Virus record (IMG/VR): IMGVR_UViG_3300033064_003389
Location: 1 to 52,064 of that record
Reading direction: 5' to 3' (one strand)
DNA: 52,064 nucleotides
From: a virus
Below are positions 1-9,130 of the stretch, one piece after another (the stretch's first letter is position 1; every line of letters starts with the position of its first letter). The notes below the pieces were generated by a model. The model did not search any database. It saw only the letters and a program-made list of their open reading frames with translations, and was not told where the DNA came from. The translations under genes were made by a program, and so were the position numbers.

Positions 1-324
1 CCCGGATTGCATGTAATTTCCATTACTGAAATTATATTCCCATACCACTATTTGGAATTACGTGATGGGGATAAAGCAACATGGGTATCTAAAAAGTTCA
101 ATGTTTCAAATGCAAACTATACCACGCCGGGCTTTGGAGCTCCGTCACACTATAGTAATGGAAAAGAAATATACTTATACTCTGGAATTGATATGAATGA
201 ATCTAGGTTATTAATACAAGATTCAGCATTAGAACAATTCTTACTTTCCAATGTTGGTGATTGGATTATCAGTGAAACATGGGAACCAACACCAGACTCA
301 CTAAATGAGGACAACCTCGCATAA
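1..324 (+). CDS. C-terminal part of an unidentified phage structural-region protein (cut by window edge)
   Basis: The reading frame is open from the first base of the window, so this is probably the last 107 codons of a longer gene; a TTG at position 7 could be a start but has no ribosome binding site visible in the window. The visible part is aromatic-rich (a YHYLELRDGD stretch near the beginning) and ends in an acidic tail, with no membrane segment. I do not recognise the family. It lies 11 bases upstream of a tail-chaperone-like gene, a position often occupied by tail tube, sheath or tail-completion proteins, but nothing in the residues proves such a role. The AAGGAG serving the next gene overlaps its stop codon, which suggests co-translation. 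Confidence 0.6.
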   Translation, partial: PGLHVISITEIIFPYHYLELRDGDKATWVSKKFNVSNANYTTPGFGAPSHYSNGKEIYLYSGIDMNESRLLIQDSALEQFLLSNVGDWIISETWEPTPDSLNEDNLA

Positions 325-335
325 GGAGATAAATA

Positions 336-701
336 ATGAAGTCTAACGAAGAAACAAAAGCACCAGAGGATCCAAAGACAATCTTTCCGTACGGTGAACC
401 AGGTCCATCACAGTTTGACATTGATGAGATGAAAGCTAAACATGGCAAACTAGAGCTTGTCACTCTTGCTGCACAAAATTGGATTTATCGACAGATGAGC
501 AGAACAGAACATCTAGATCTTCTAGATAAAGGACTAATGGATACAGATAGTGATAGTCTAGTTGTTAGAACTCTACTTGTTTGGCCAGATCCTGCAGAAG
601 TTAATTGGGACGATTACGCCGCTGGAATAGTACCTAGTCTATCTGCTGAGATGCTAGTATTTTCTGGCTTTGTAAGAACTACTGCACCAATATCTATTTA
701 A
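336..701 (+). CDS. Putative tail assembly chaperone (first of two)
   Basis: This 121-aa soluble protein starts at an ATG preceded by AAGGAG at good spacing. Its core has the pattern seen in many myovirus tail assembly chaperones: an RQMSRTEHLDLL segment, a V-V-x-x-x-L-x-WPDP motif, then a region ending SAEMLVFSGF. Chaperones of this kind bind the tape measure protein and guide tail tube assembly in the infected cell; they are not expected in the mature virion. It is followed 75 bases later by a second protein with a related pattern and then by a 7.7-kb gene, which is the classical chaperone, chaperone, tape-measure order. The family call rests on pattern and position, not on a database match. 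Confidence 0.6.
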   Translation: MKSNEETKAPEDPKTIFPYGEPGPSQFDIDEMKAKHGKLELVTLAAQNWIYRQMSRTEHLDLLDKGLMDTDSDSLVVRTLLVWPDPAEVNWDDYAAGIVPSLSAEMLVFSGFVRTTAPISI

Positions 702-738
702 TACCAACTGATTAACTATCAACAGTGATAGTAAACTT

Positions 739-775
739 AAAGCCTTCGTATTGACATATCTAATGCGGAGGCTTT
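739..775 (+). promoter_or_regulatory. Hairpin that sequesters the Shine-Dalgarno of the next gene
   Basis: AAAGCCTTCG at 739-748 pairs with CGGAGGCTTT at 766-775: ten base pairs including one G-U, with a 17-base loop. The right arm contains the GGAGG Shine-Dalgarno (767-771) located five bases before the ATG at 777. The helix also ends in TTTT, so it could instead act as a weak intrinsic terminator. Because the ribosome site lies inside the stem, translational control of the second chaperone is the more economical reading. Confidence 0.6.
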
Positions 776-776
776 T

Positions 777-1415
777 ATGTTAGATGCTAAATTACTAGAA
801 AATATTCTAGCGTGGAAAAAACGTTGGGGAGTAATACACAAGTTAGAGCTACCTAGCGAACCAAATGCTGGCTCATGTTATTACCGAAGTTTAACCCCAT
901 TAGAATATAACCATTTACAAGAACTTATTGAGAAAAACCCAAAGGGTGTAGATTGGGATTCTCTTGTTGTATCAGTAGGGTTACTATATCCAAATATAGA
1001 TGACTTACAGTTACCTGGAACTATAAATATTCTCTCTACTAATATATTAAGTATATCAAATCCCACCGAAGAAACACTCTCTGTTGTTGTTGAAGAAACA
1101 AGAAAGTGGGCAGCTAACGCAGCAGAAACTAATTTCTCTATCGGTCTGTGCATGTCTATATGTAATATATACCCAAGTGTGAATCTAGTAGATCTACTTA
1201 ATTTATCTACCGAAAGCTTATTACAAATAACAGCATTGATTGAGCTTGTAACTAAAACACAGATTATTAAAATAGGTAAACAATCTAACATTAAGACAGC
1301 CTCCATAAATAAAGAACACTCAAGTACAGTTAATGAGCATCAACAAAGTATTGATAAGACATCCACAGCCCTTCTGGCTGCTATTGATGCTGCACGGAAA
1401 AAGTTAAAACCCTAA
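777..1415 (+). CDS. Putative second tail assembly chaperone
   Basis: This 212-aa soluble protein follows a strong GGAGG site that lies within a hairpin. Residues about 33-75 repeat the layout of the previous gene: a YYRSLTPLEYNHLQEL segment followed by DSLVVSVGLLYPN. Its C-terminal half is longer, with helical stretches and a charged Lys/Glu-rich tail. In many phages two chaperone forms are made from one locus by ribosomal frameshifting; here they appear as separate genes. Its TAA stop overlaps the ATG of the giant downstream gene (TAATG), so translation of the two is probably coupled. Homology to the first chaperone is inferred from the shared pattern and is not proven. Confidence 0.5.
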   Translation: MLDAKLLENILAWKKRWGVIHKLELPSEPNAGSCYYRSLTPLEYNHLQELIEKNPKGVDWDSLVVSVGLLYPNIDDLQLPGTINILSTNILSISNPTEETLSVVVEETRKWAANAAETNFSIGLCMSICNIYPSVNLVDLLNLSTESLLQITALIELVTKTQIIKIGKQSNIKTASINKEHSSTVNEHQQSIDKTSTALLAAIDAARKKLKP

Positions 1416-4400
1416 TGGCTGAAAACCCAAAAGACGCATACTTTAAAAATCCTGATAGTCCTGGATTAGCTAAACAAGCTGCCGGCTTAGTTGGCACATT
1501 AGCTATGTGGGGCATTGGTTTAGCTGCTGCACATCAAGTACTTCGAAGAGGAAAAACCAGTCTTCTAAAAGGTTGGGCAAAGTACTCAAAAACTCCAGCA
1601 GTAAAAGCAGCGGCACAGTCTAGCCTAGATAAATTCTCCAGTAGCGGTGGAAGCTTAAGTCATTTCTACGCTGATGTTGGTGGCCCAGGCTCCCAGGCAT
1701 TACGTTCACTTAGGTATGCTGCAGAAGAAGCACCACTAATAAGTGCCTATACAAAACTTAGAAAAACTACAAATGTATTTGATAGAGCTGCAGTACTAAA
1801 AGGTAGACGGCCTATAAGAGTTGGTGGTAAAGACATCCACCTTAATAAAGAAAATAGAACTGAATTATATCAAAGTTTTGCAGCAAAATATACACGTGAG
1901 ATGGCAACCATCTCTCCTTTATTCTACGCCGCAGAACAAGTTACTGGTGGTCACGGACAAAGTGCCCATCAACGCGATGGAGAAAATAACCCAGCATGGT
2001 ATAATGTACCGGGTCATGCAGTAAACTTTGCAAAGTGGTTACCACAATTTGCAGCATTTGATATAGCAGCTCGTGGTGCGTTTAAAGGGATCCCTTACGC
2101 ATACCACAGCGTAATGTCAAAAGGAATACGTCCTGATTCTCTTCGCCATTTAACCCTTAATGTAGATAAGTCCCGTGAAGCTCTATCAAAAACAACACAA
2201 GATAATGTATTCATTCAAGCTAAAGCATCTTGGGATTCATTCAAACATATGGTGGGTACCAGAAGAACACCAAGTAATAAAGATAGATTAATTAATTCTG
2301 GCGGTGGAACATCGAACTTCATTAATTGGGCAAAAGGTAACCTAACAAAGTTTAGTAAGAAAAAAGATGAGTACGCAGCTCAGTACGTTAAAGATTTACA
2401 AAATGTAACTCAGTCAACAAGCAGGTACATAGCTGGAGATACATTTACATCACTTGTTAGTCCTCATGAAGGAATAGCAAAAGGGTATGAAAATGTATTT
2501 AGCCTAATGAAACATACAGGCGGCCTAGGACCAGAGTTTAGAAAACGTATGTCTGATCTACTATTTAGTAGAGATAGAAGTCTTATGCCAACACTAGCTA
2601 AGTATGGCGGACTAGAAGACTTACGTCTAGGTCATCTAAAAGAAGCCGGCATGGATAAGCAATATGGTGACATTTTACATACATGGGATAATGCACGCAC
2701 CGTTGCTAGGACTAAACCAAAAAGATCAGGCAAGGGTAAAACCAGAAGACATAGAAAAACTAATAGAGAGTATGATTCCCTATTTAAAGGGGGAAGCGCA
2801 GATAGGGCTACAAAGCCAACACACACTAAAGATGATTTATTAATGTCTAAGGATTTGTTCTGGGATCCTGCATCTAAAAAGATTGTTGATCTAACCAATA
2901 CTAGAGGGTATGATGTATTAGGTAGAGTAACAAATTCACTCCATAAAAAACTTTCATTATTTGATCGTGTTCCTGCGCTTGATTTATTCCCACTAAAAGC
3001 CATAGTTGGTTATAATATGCCAGAGTTTATAGTAGCCAGCAAAAGTGTAATACCACAAAGGTCTAAGACAGATATAATACCAGAAGGCTATTCTAAAAAA
3101 TCTATTATATTTCCTGAGAGTCCAGGTGTATTTATAAAAGATGGCGGTAAAAGAACATATACTCTGTATTCAAGACCAGTAACTAAGGGCGCTTACGGTG
3201 TAGGGGCAACTAACTTATATGGAATGAGTAGATTCGATAGTCAAAAGATGGCAAAAGTCATGGAGTATATGGAAGGCATCGGTAGACCAAAAATTGATGA
3301 TGTTGATAAAGATATAGGACCACTTAGATCATGGCTGTTTAGGCAAACTAATATTGGTGGAGGCTCTCTAACTAAAGATCGTGAATCTGGATTTGCCATG
3401 GGTATGGCACATTGGAAAGGCGATAGCAGAGCATGGGCTATTCTAAAGGATGATTATGGATTAAGAAATATAAAGAGTGTAGCTAACTTTATAGACGACG
3501 CAGACACTGCGTTAAAGCTCGGACAATTAGATAATGTATTTATGCAAGCAAGGCGCGATGCTTTTCAGACACTAGGAAAAGATGATGTATGGAAAAAGAT
3601 AATGGGACCACTGCTTGGTCAAGATAAAGGCGGCAAAACAATAGTTAAAGGTATCCACGGCACATATAATATGGATGACTTATTGAGAGATAAGCCATCT
3701 AAAGACGGTATAGTACCAATCATGGATGTACTAGAAAAACTATTTTCTAAACGTGGTGCTGGCGGACAAACTCGTAGAGCCGCACTAAGACAAGATACCC
3801 CAAGTCTTGATACAATTAGAGATCTAATTAAGTATGACCAGACATATCGCGGAACTGGTGAACTTCCATCTGTTGCTGCTCGTAGGGCATTTACAGAATA
3901 TCATATTCAAACCAATCTATTAAAGCGTAAATCCACACTAACTTATGGTGCCCCAACAGGTCAAGCCGATGCTTCTGGAAATATAGCAGATGTCATTAGC
4001 GGAATACAAGAATCAATAGAGTCAGTAACCAAAGTAATCGATGACGTATTAAATAATAACGCCATGGCTAAAACTAGTTTAATAACTAGAAAAGAAAAGA
4101 CTGCTGTTGATATGGCTGTCCAAGGATTAGCATGGGAAGAAACTCTACGAAATATAGGCTACACTGATGAGGTTCTTACTGGAAGAGCAAGTAGTCCAAG
4201 ACAAGTTATAGGAAACTTATTTAGCTCATCAAAAGAATTAACTATAAAGCAACATAATGAGGCAACGTTCTTAACAAAATTCCTCACTAAGATGTCAACA
4301 ACTTCAGTTAAACAACCTGAAGGGTCACCAGTACAGTTTACTAAGTTGTGGGATGATTATTCTAAATCTGTAGGCAGATGGCGTACACTTGATATCCCTC

Positions 4401-7400
4401 GCACAGAGAGCGAAGCATCAAGTATTATGCAAGAAAGTCTTAGAGACAATCCGTACTTCTGGTTCAACAATGATGCAGCAACTTGGGGTAAATCTATATT
4501 CCATTATGGAGCAGAAACATTCAACACAGTAATGGATATGATTGGTGTTGGTTGGGATCGTGCCCAATATAAAACACTATTTGGAAGTAAAACCGGCGTA
4601 TTAAATCTATGGGGAAGACGGTTAGCATTAGCTGGTGGAGTAGCAGGAGCGTACCAAGCTGTTGACACCCTGACAGATGCAAACCCACTACTAGATGGGA
4701 CAGCCCTCGATGAGGGAGTAACTGTAGCTCTAGCAGATCAAGCAGTCAGAGCAAGAATGATTGCTGGTCATATTTATGACTTTACTGGCGTTACCTCTGC
4801 CATGAAATATATGGAAGGATTAATGCCAAAGAGTTCAAAGATTTTACCAGGCGCAGCAGCAGGATTTGCAATCGGCGGTATACCTGGAATGATTACTGGC
4901 GGGATATTGAATTCCTATATTCAACCCACACTAGCAGAAAGCCCTCTATCTTTCTTATCTATCCTCCCGCCAGTAGCTCCTTTCGTAGCTGATCTTACTA
5001 GATCACATGCTGAACTTAGAGATTTATATAGTGGACGTGATTGGGAAGAAGTAAGACGCGGACAAGGATGGCCTCTAGGTAATCAACCTATAGAAGGCGG
5101 ACGTGTAACACAGATGAGACCTAACTGGTTTCATCTACTAAAATCACAAGCCGCAGCTTCCCCTGTATTATATGGGTCTAAGGTTGAACAATTCTTATTT
5201 AAGGACTTACCACTTCTTGACTTCAGTTTTGGTGATCTAATTGATCCACATTATCTAGAACGTAAGCACGGAGAAGATAGACCTTATCCTGTCCCTGATA
5301 TACCATTCCAAGAAATACCTATTCTTGGTCCAGCAATAGCTGCCACATTAGGTAAAGCATACTTAGCCCTACATCCACTAGGATCGAACACATCTCCAAA
5401 TGAAGCAGCAGCAATAGAAGCTCTCTCAGGCGGGTTTGGTTTTAACCAAGAAGAAGGCTTCGGCCCAAAGTATAGTGGAGCATATGGAGAACAATTTGAT
5501 AATAATAATTCTGATCTTGTCTATGGCACAGCAACTGGCAGAGCACCTATAGTACAATCACCATACAGTACTCACCAGGTTTTAGCTGAACAAATATATA
5601 AAGGCGTAATAGAACCACCCGGACTACTTGGATGGGCAACATCAACAGCCCTATGGGGAGGCGATGAACCGTACGTTGATGAACCAGTATTCTCTGCAGC
5701 CAGTGCAATGGACTCATTCAGTAGAAGATACTGGGACATGCAGTTAGGAGATCCACTATTACTAACTGAAGGTTTCCGTAGATTAGTGCCTCGTCCTAGA
5801 ACCAGTCGTGAAGAAGTCAATCCATTACGTAACAGAATGCCCAACTGGATGCCTGAAGAGTACCAGTACGGCGATCCTTACTGTCTAACGCCAGAAACAA
5901 TGGTTGAAACAATAACTGGGCTTATACGGGCAGATAGCATTAAAGAAGGTACGCTTATCCGCACCATCCATGGCAGATACTTTCCAGTAAGCAGAGTTAA
6001 AGCTCGCCCGGTAAAAGAAAAAGTATATAGAATTAAGATTGAAGGAAGTAATCATATCCTATCTGTTACTGGGGAACATCCATTTTATACTTGTAATGCA
6101 GACACTAACAAAACTCGTGAGTTTGTACAGGCTAAAAATCTGCAAGTTGGCGACTATACTGTGTATCCTCTTCTAAAAACACCACCAGATCAGGTAATTA
6201 AACTTCGTGGAACACCTAGTGCGCGTAAGGGTGGAGGACATTTATCAATACCAGTAAACTCATATACTTCAACTCTCATGGCATTGATGACTAAGTATGG
6301 ATATATAGATAAACATAAACATATTCTTATGGGCGCAACAGAAGCAAGTACTGTATTATTTGATGAGGTGGTTGAAATAGTATTCGGTAAACTACCAAAT
6401 TGGCCACTCATGCAGTTACAACAACTTATAGATTCATATGGTATTCCTCCACAACTGTTCTCAGCCCCATTAAATATATTCTCTAACTATTTAGAACAAT
6501 TTGTTTCTTCAATAGATGAGTGGGATAGAGTTCTAAAATTTGATTTCCCTAATAATAGTATAGCCTATCAAGCGTGGTCTATAATGTTACAGAATAATGT
6601 TATAGGACTACTAGATGGAAATACTATTGAATGCCCAAACTGGCATGTTGATATACATAGTAGTAATGCACGCAAAATACAAAATAAATTACTTTGGTTT
6701 AATATAACCGGGTTACCAGAAACACAATACTCAACTAGAATAGTTGAGCATGTTAAGTCCCCTATTAGGGTCAAACGTAAAGAAATCTATTTTAAAATTC
6801 AATCAATCGATATTGTTGATTATGATGGTGACGTATATGGGTACCAAGTAGACACTGATGACACATTCTGCGTTGCTGGATGTGTTGTACATAATACACG
6901 TATACCATCAGGAGAGGTACTTCTACCTGGATCAGGGTTTGAATCAGTAGCAGACGTAACAATGGATTTCCCAACTGGCGTAAGTAGATTAGGATACTCA
7001 GCCTACGAACAATCATTACATATGATTGGCATATCAGACCCACTATCAAAAGATGTAGAAGAAATTCTTGATACTGGAACTGCAATACATAGAATGGTTC
7101 AAGCCAATCTAACACGTTCGGGTGTTATATCAAAAGCTGAAGCTCATGTATATGATCCATATATGAGAATTTCCTCATATGTTGATGGTATAATGAAACA
7201 ACAGAACGGGCAAGAACTACCACTAGAGATAAAAACAATTAATGCAAAAGGATTTCAGACACTAACTAAGCCTAAGCATAAGCATCTTATTCAAATTAAC
7301 TCCTATATGAAAATGCTAGGTGCCCCTGTTGGATCAGTTTTGTATATAAATAGAGAAGATCCATCTCAGACACGTGAGTATAAAGTCCCATACAGCCCTA

Positions 7401-9130
7401 AACTGTGGGCTGCAACAATGTCAGAACTTGAAACTGCTAGATCATACGCATCAGAGTGGGCCAATCAGGGTTATGGAAATAAACAGGGCGGTTATTCATA
7501 CTTAGATAGATTACAAGTACTATTAAATGCTGATCCGTTCAGTAAAGAATACCGAGAGGTAGGAGATATTGTAGCAGAACAATCTAATCTAGGTATTCTT
7601 GACGATCAAGAGACAGCGCGTTACGAAAATATTATCCGATGGCAGCGAAATATGACTCGCCGCCATGATATGTATCCGTATAGATTTCAAGGGAGCCAAT
7701 TAATTGATCCAGATGCTGAACTTAGACAATACAATTCGAACGAACTTATAAAAGCTGCGGCCGAATATGGGCCACTTGCTCGCGTAGCTGGCAACTTATG
7801 GGAAAAATTCACTCACTTGCGTTCACCAATACACACAAAACTTATTGGTGCATATTCACCAGAAGAACAATACGAGCGTTCTGTTCTATATGGCTCATCA
7901 TTCTATGATTGGCAACAACCAATAGATACAATATTAGAGCCGTGGGCTCGTGGGCTTAAGTCAACCACTGATCCAGTACAGGGAGGAATGTCATTTGGAT
8001 TAGGGGGATTCATGTTAGCTGGCGCACCTGGAGCACTGGCCGGCGCAGCAATAGGTGCAGTATATGGGACGGCCCATGGAGCTTATCGCGCAGCAACAGA
8101 TACCCAATACATACCAGAGAAGTTTGATCGTATGGCAGATATCCAACAATACTTCGATCGAATAAAATATGAACAAGCTCAATATCTTTGGATGGCAACA
8201 AAAGATCCACAATACCAACGACAAATGCAAAACACTGCAGTTGGCTGGTCAGCAGATGCAAGAACACGAAGTGCAACTAACTCTAGGGTATCAAATACAA
8301 ACCAGTATAATGTTAATGATACTGAAAGCAGCATGCTAAGAGGCACCCTATCTAAGTATATGGGTGCTGAGATACCTACCATACATAGGGTATTTGATGG
8401 AGGAAAGAATTGGAGTAGGACTTCCAGAGAATCAAATAGACCAATAGATTTTGATCTTGGCGGCGATCTAGGATTCGGATCCCCATGGAAAGGAACCGAC
8501 ATACAGCAGACCTTAGATTATGATGCATTAAATATAGGTGGAGGTATGGCAGCATCTCCTTATTGGGATAGACCATTCTTTACTGCGTTCCTTGAAACAC
8601 CAGAACCAAGTAGAGATAAAATTCTCCGCATGGTTGATGAAGATTTTGCAGAAATGCTAAAAGCAGCTTGGAGACACGGTAAACCATCAACTCCATCATC
8701 AGAAGAATATTTCGATACACACTACAGCCCACCGAAAGGTGACGCCATCTATTCTCCTCAAACCAATGTAGATGATTGGAAATATGAAACTATAAAAAAT
8801 GAGGGACTAGTAGCGCATGAATTTGGTATAGGGTGGAGAGACCAATTACGATCTATAAATAACTCTCCAATTAATATTCAACCAATTAATATAAACGCAG
8901 AAAATGATGTTGAAACTCCAACTAAAGACTTAAGTGTTAGCAAAGTTAGAGGTGAAGTACAAAATGTATTAAATCGTACAGGATTTGTTGATGCCACTAT
9001 TAGTATAGGGGGATCACCATCAATAAAAGACAAGATTATATTACGCGTACAAGTAAATAGAGATTCAACATCCGAAATAATGCGCGTTTACAATAGTGAC
9101 AATAGAAATGCCAGAGTTAAACGAACATAA
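1415..9130 (+). CDS. Giant tape-measure-position virion protein with intein and PD-(D/E)XK nuclease domain
   Basis: This 2571-aa protein starts at an ATG overlapping the previous stop. It sits directly after two chaperone-like genes, where the tape measure gene normally lies. Hydrophobic Gly/Ala-rich segments occur near residues 17-42, 1070-1085, 1143-1170 and 2197-2228, as in tape measure or ejected proteins that contact membranes. An intein occupies residues 1490-1827. Just after it come the motifs of a RecB/Cas4-like nuclease: GTAIH (His1892), an Asp in SYVDG (Asp1924), LEIKT (Glu1938, Lys1940) and QINSY (Gln1960, Tyr1964). All expected catalytic residues are present, so the domain may cut DNA. 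Known: tape measure proteins set tail length and can be ejected. Inferred: that this is the tape measure and that the nuclease enters the cell. It could instead be a separate inner virion protein. Confidence 0.6.
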   Translation: MAENPKDAYFKNPDSPGLAKQAAGLVGTLAMWGIGLAAAHQVLRRGKTSLLKGWAKYSKTPAVKAAAQSSLDKFSSSGGSLSHFYADVGGPGSQALRSLRYAAEEAPLISAYTKLRKTTNVFDRAAVLKGRRPIRVGGKDIHLNKENRTELYQSFAAKYTREMATISPLFYAAEQVTGGHGQSAHQRDGENNPAWYNVPGHAVNFAKWLPQFAAFDIAARGAFKGIPYAYHSVMSKGIRPDSLRHLTLNVDKSREALSKTTQDNVFIQAKASWDSFKHMVGTRRTPSNKDRLINSGGGTSNFINWAKGNLTKFSKKKDEYAAQYVKDLQNVTQSTSRYIAGDTFTSLVSPHEGIAKGYENVFSLMKHTGGLGPEFRKRMSDLLFSRDRSLMPTLAKYGGLEDLRLGHLKEAGMDKQYGDILHTWDNARTVARTKPKRSGKGKTRRHRKTNREYDSLFKGGSADRATKPTHTKDDLLMSKDLFWDPASKKIVDLTNTRGYDVLGRVTNSLHKKLSLFDRVPALDLFPLKAIVGYNMPEFIVASKSVIPQRSKTDIIPEGYSKKSIIFPESPGVFIKDGGKRTYTLYSRPVTKGAYGVGATNLYGMSRFDSQKMAKVMEYMEGIGRPKIDDVDKDIGPLRSWLFRQTNIGGGSLTKDRESGFAMGMAHWKGDSRAWAILKDDYGLRNIKSVANFIDDADTALKLGQLDNVFMQARRDAFQTLGKDDVWKKIMGPLLGQDKGGKTIVKGIHGTYNMDDLLRDKPSKDGIVPIMDVLEKLFSKRGAGGQTRRAALRQDTPSLDTIRDLIKYDQTYRGTGELPSVAARRAFTEYHIQTNLLKRKSTLTYGAPTGQADASGNIADVISGIQESIESVTKVIDDVLNNNAMAKTSLITRKEKTAVDMAVQGLAWEETLRNIGYTDEVLTGRASSPRQVIGNLFSSSKELTIKQHNEATFLTKFLTKMSTTSVKQPEGSPVQFTKLWDDYSKSVGRWRTLDIPRTESEASSIMQESLRDNPYFWFNNDAATWGKSIFHYGAETFNTVMDMIGVGWDRAQYKTLFGSKTGVLNLWGRRLALAGGVAGAYQAVDTLTDANPLLDGTALDEGVTVALADQAVRARMIAGHIYDFTGVTSAMKYMEGLMPKSSKILPGAAAGFAIGGIPGMITGGILNSYIQPTLAESPLSFLSILPPVAPFVADLTRSHAELRDLYSGRDWEEVRRGQGWPLGNQPIEGGRVTQMRPNWFHLLKSQAAASPVLYGSKVEQFLFKDLPLLDFSFGDLIDPHYLERKHGEDRPYPVPDIPFQEIPILGPAIAATLGKAYLALHPLGSNTSPNEAAAIEALSGGFGFNQEEGFGPKYSGAYGEQFDNNNSDLVYGTATGRAPIVQSPYSTHQVLAEQIYKGVIEPPGLLGWATSTALWGGDEPYVDEPVFSAASAMDSFSRRYWDMQLGDPLLLTEGFRRLVPRPRTSREEVNPLRNRMPNWMPEEYQYGDPYCLTPETMVETITGLIRADSIKEGTLIRTIHGRYFPVSRVKARPVKEKVYRIKIEGSNHILSVTGEHPFYTCNADTNKTREFVQAKNLQVGDYTVYPLLKTPPDQVIKLRGTPSARKGGGHLSIPVNSYTSTLMALMTKYGYIDKHKHILMGATEASTVLFDEVVEIVFGKLPNWPLMQLQQLIDSYGIPPQLFSAPLNIFSNYLEQFVSSIDEWDRVLKFDFPNNSIAYQAWSIMLQNNVIGLLDGNTIECPNWHVDIHSSNARKIQNKLLWFNITGLPETQYSTRIVEHVKSPIRVKRKEIYFKIQSIDIVDYDGDVYGYQVDTDDTFCVAGCVVHNTRIPSGEVLLPGSGFESVADVTMDFPTGVSRLGYSAYEQSLHMIGISDPLSKDVEEILDTGTAIHRMVQANLTRSGVISKAEAHVYDPYMRISSYVDGIMKQQNGQELPLEIKTINAKGFQTLTKPKHKHLIQINSYMKMLGAPVGSVLYINREDPSQTREYKVPYSPKLWAATMSELETARSYASEWANQGYGNKQGGYSYLDRLQVLLNADPFSKEYREVGDIVAEQSNLGILDDQETARYENIIRWQRNMTRRHDMYPYRFQGSQLIDPDAELRQYNSNELIKAAAEYGPLARVAGNLWEKFTHLRSPIHTKLIGAYSPEEQYERSVLYGSSFYDWQQPIDTILEPWARGLKSTTDPVQGGMSFGLGGFMLAGAPGALAGAAIGAVYGTAHGAYRAATDTQYIPEKFDRMADIQQYFDRIKYEQAQYLWMATKDPQYQRQMQNTAVGWSADARTRSATNSRVSNTNQYNVNDTESSMLRGTLSKYMGAEIPTIHRVFDGGKNWSRTSRESNRPIDFDLGGDLGFGSPWKGTDIQQTLDYDALNIGGGMAASPYWDRPFFTAFLETPEPSRDKILRMVDEDFAEMLKAAWRHGKPSTPSSEEYFDTHYSPPKGDAIYSPQTNVDDWKYETIKNEGLVAHEFGIGWRDQLRSINNSPINIQPININAENDVETPTKDLSVSKVRGEVQNVLNRTGFVDATISIGGSPSIKDKIILRVQVNRDSTSEIMRVYNSDNRNARVKRT
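5882..6895 (+). other. Intein (338 residues) within the giant tape-measure-position protein
   Basis: Splicing motifs are clear. The first residue is Cys1490 (CLTPETMVET), block B is VTGEHPFYTC about 60 residues later, block F is YGYQVDTDDTF, and the C-terminal block is VVHN followed by Thr1828 as the downstream nucleophile. Splicing would join GDPY to TRIPSGE. Between blocks B and F are about 220 residues, enough for a homing endonuclease, but the LAGLIDADG-like remnant (LMALMTKYGYID) lacks the expected acidic residue at its core, so the endonuclease is probably degenerate. The insertion lies shortly before the nuclease domain of the host protein, and the frame is maintained throughout. Confidence 0.9.

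Noticed and set aside
745-780. TTGACA at 751-756 as a promoter -35 box
   Set aside because: The matching -10 position falls on TTTATG that includes the start codon, and agrees poorly with TATAAT. The bases are better explained as the loop of the hairpin at 739-775.
9096-9130. Programmed frameshift joining the two giant genes
   Set aside because: The overlap is short and has no slippery heptamer or clear downstream structure that I can see; an internal start at 9096 or 9108 is enough to explain it.
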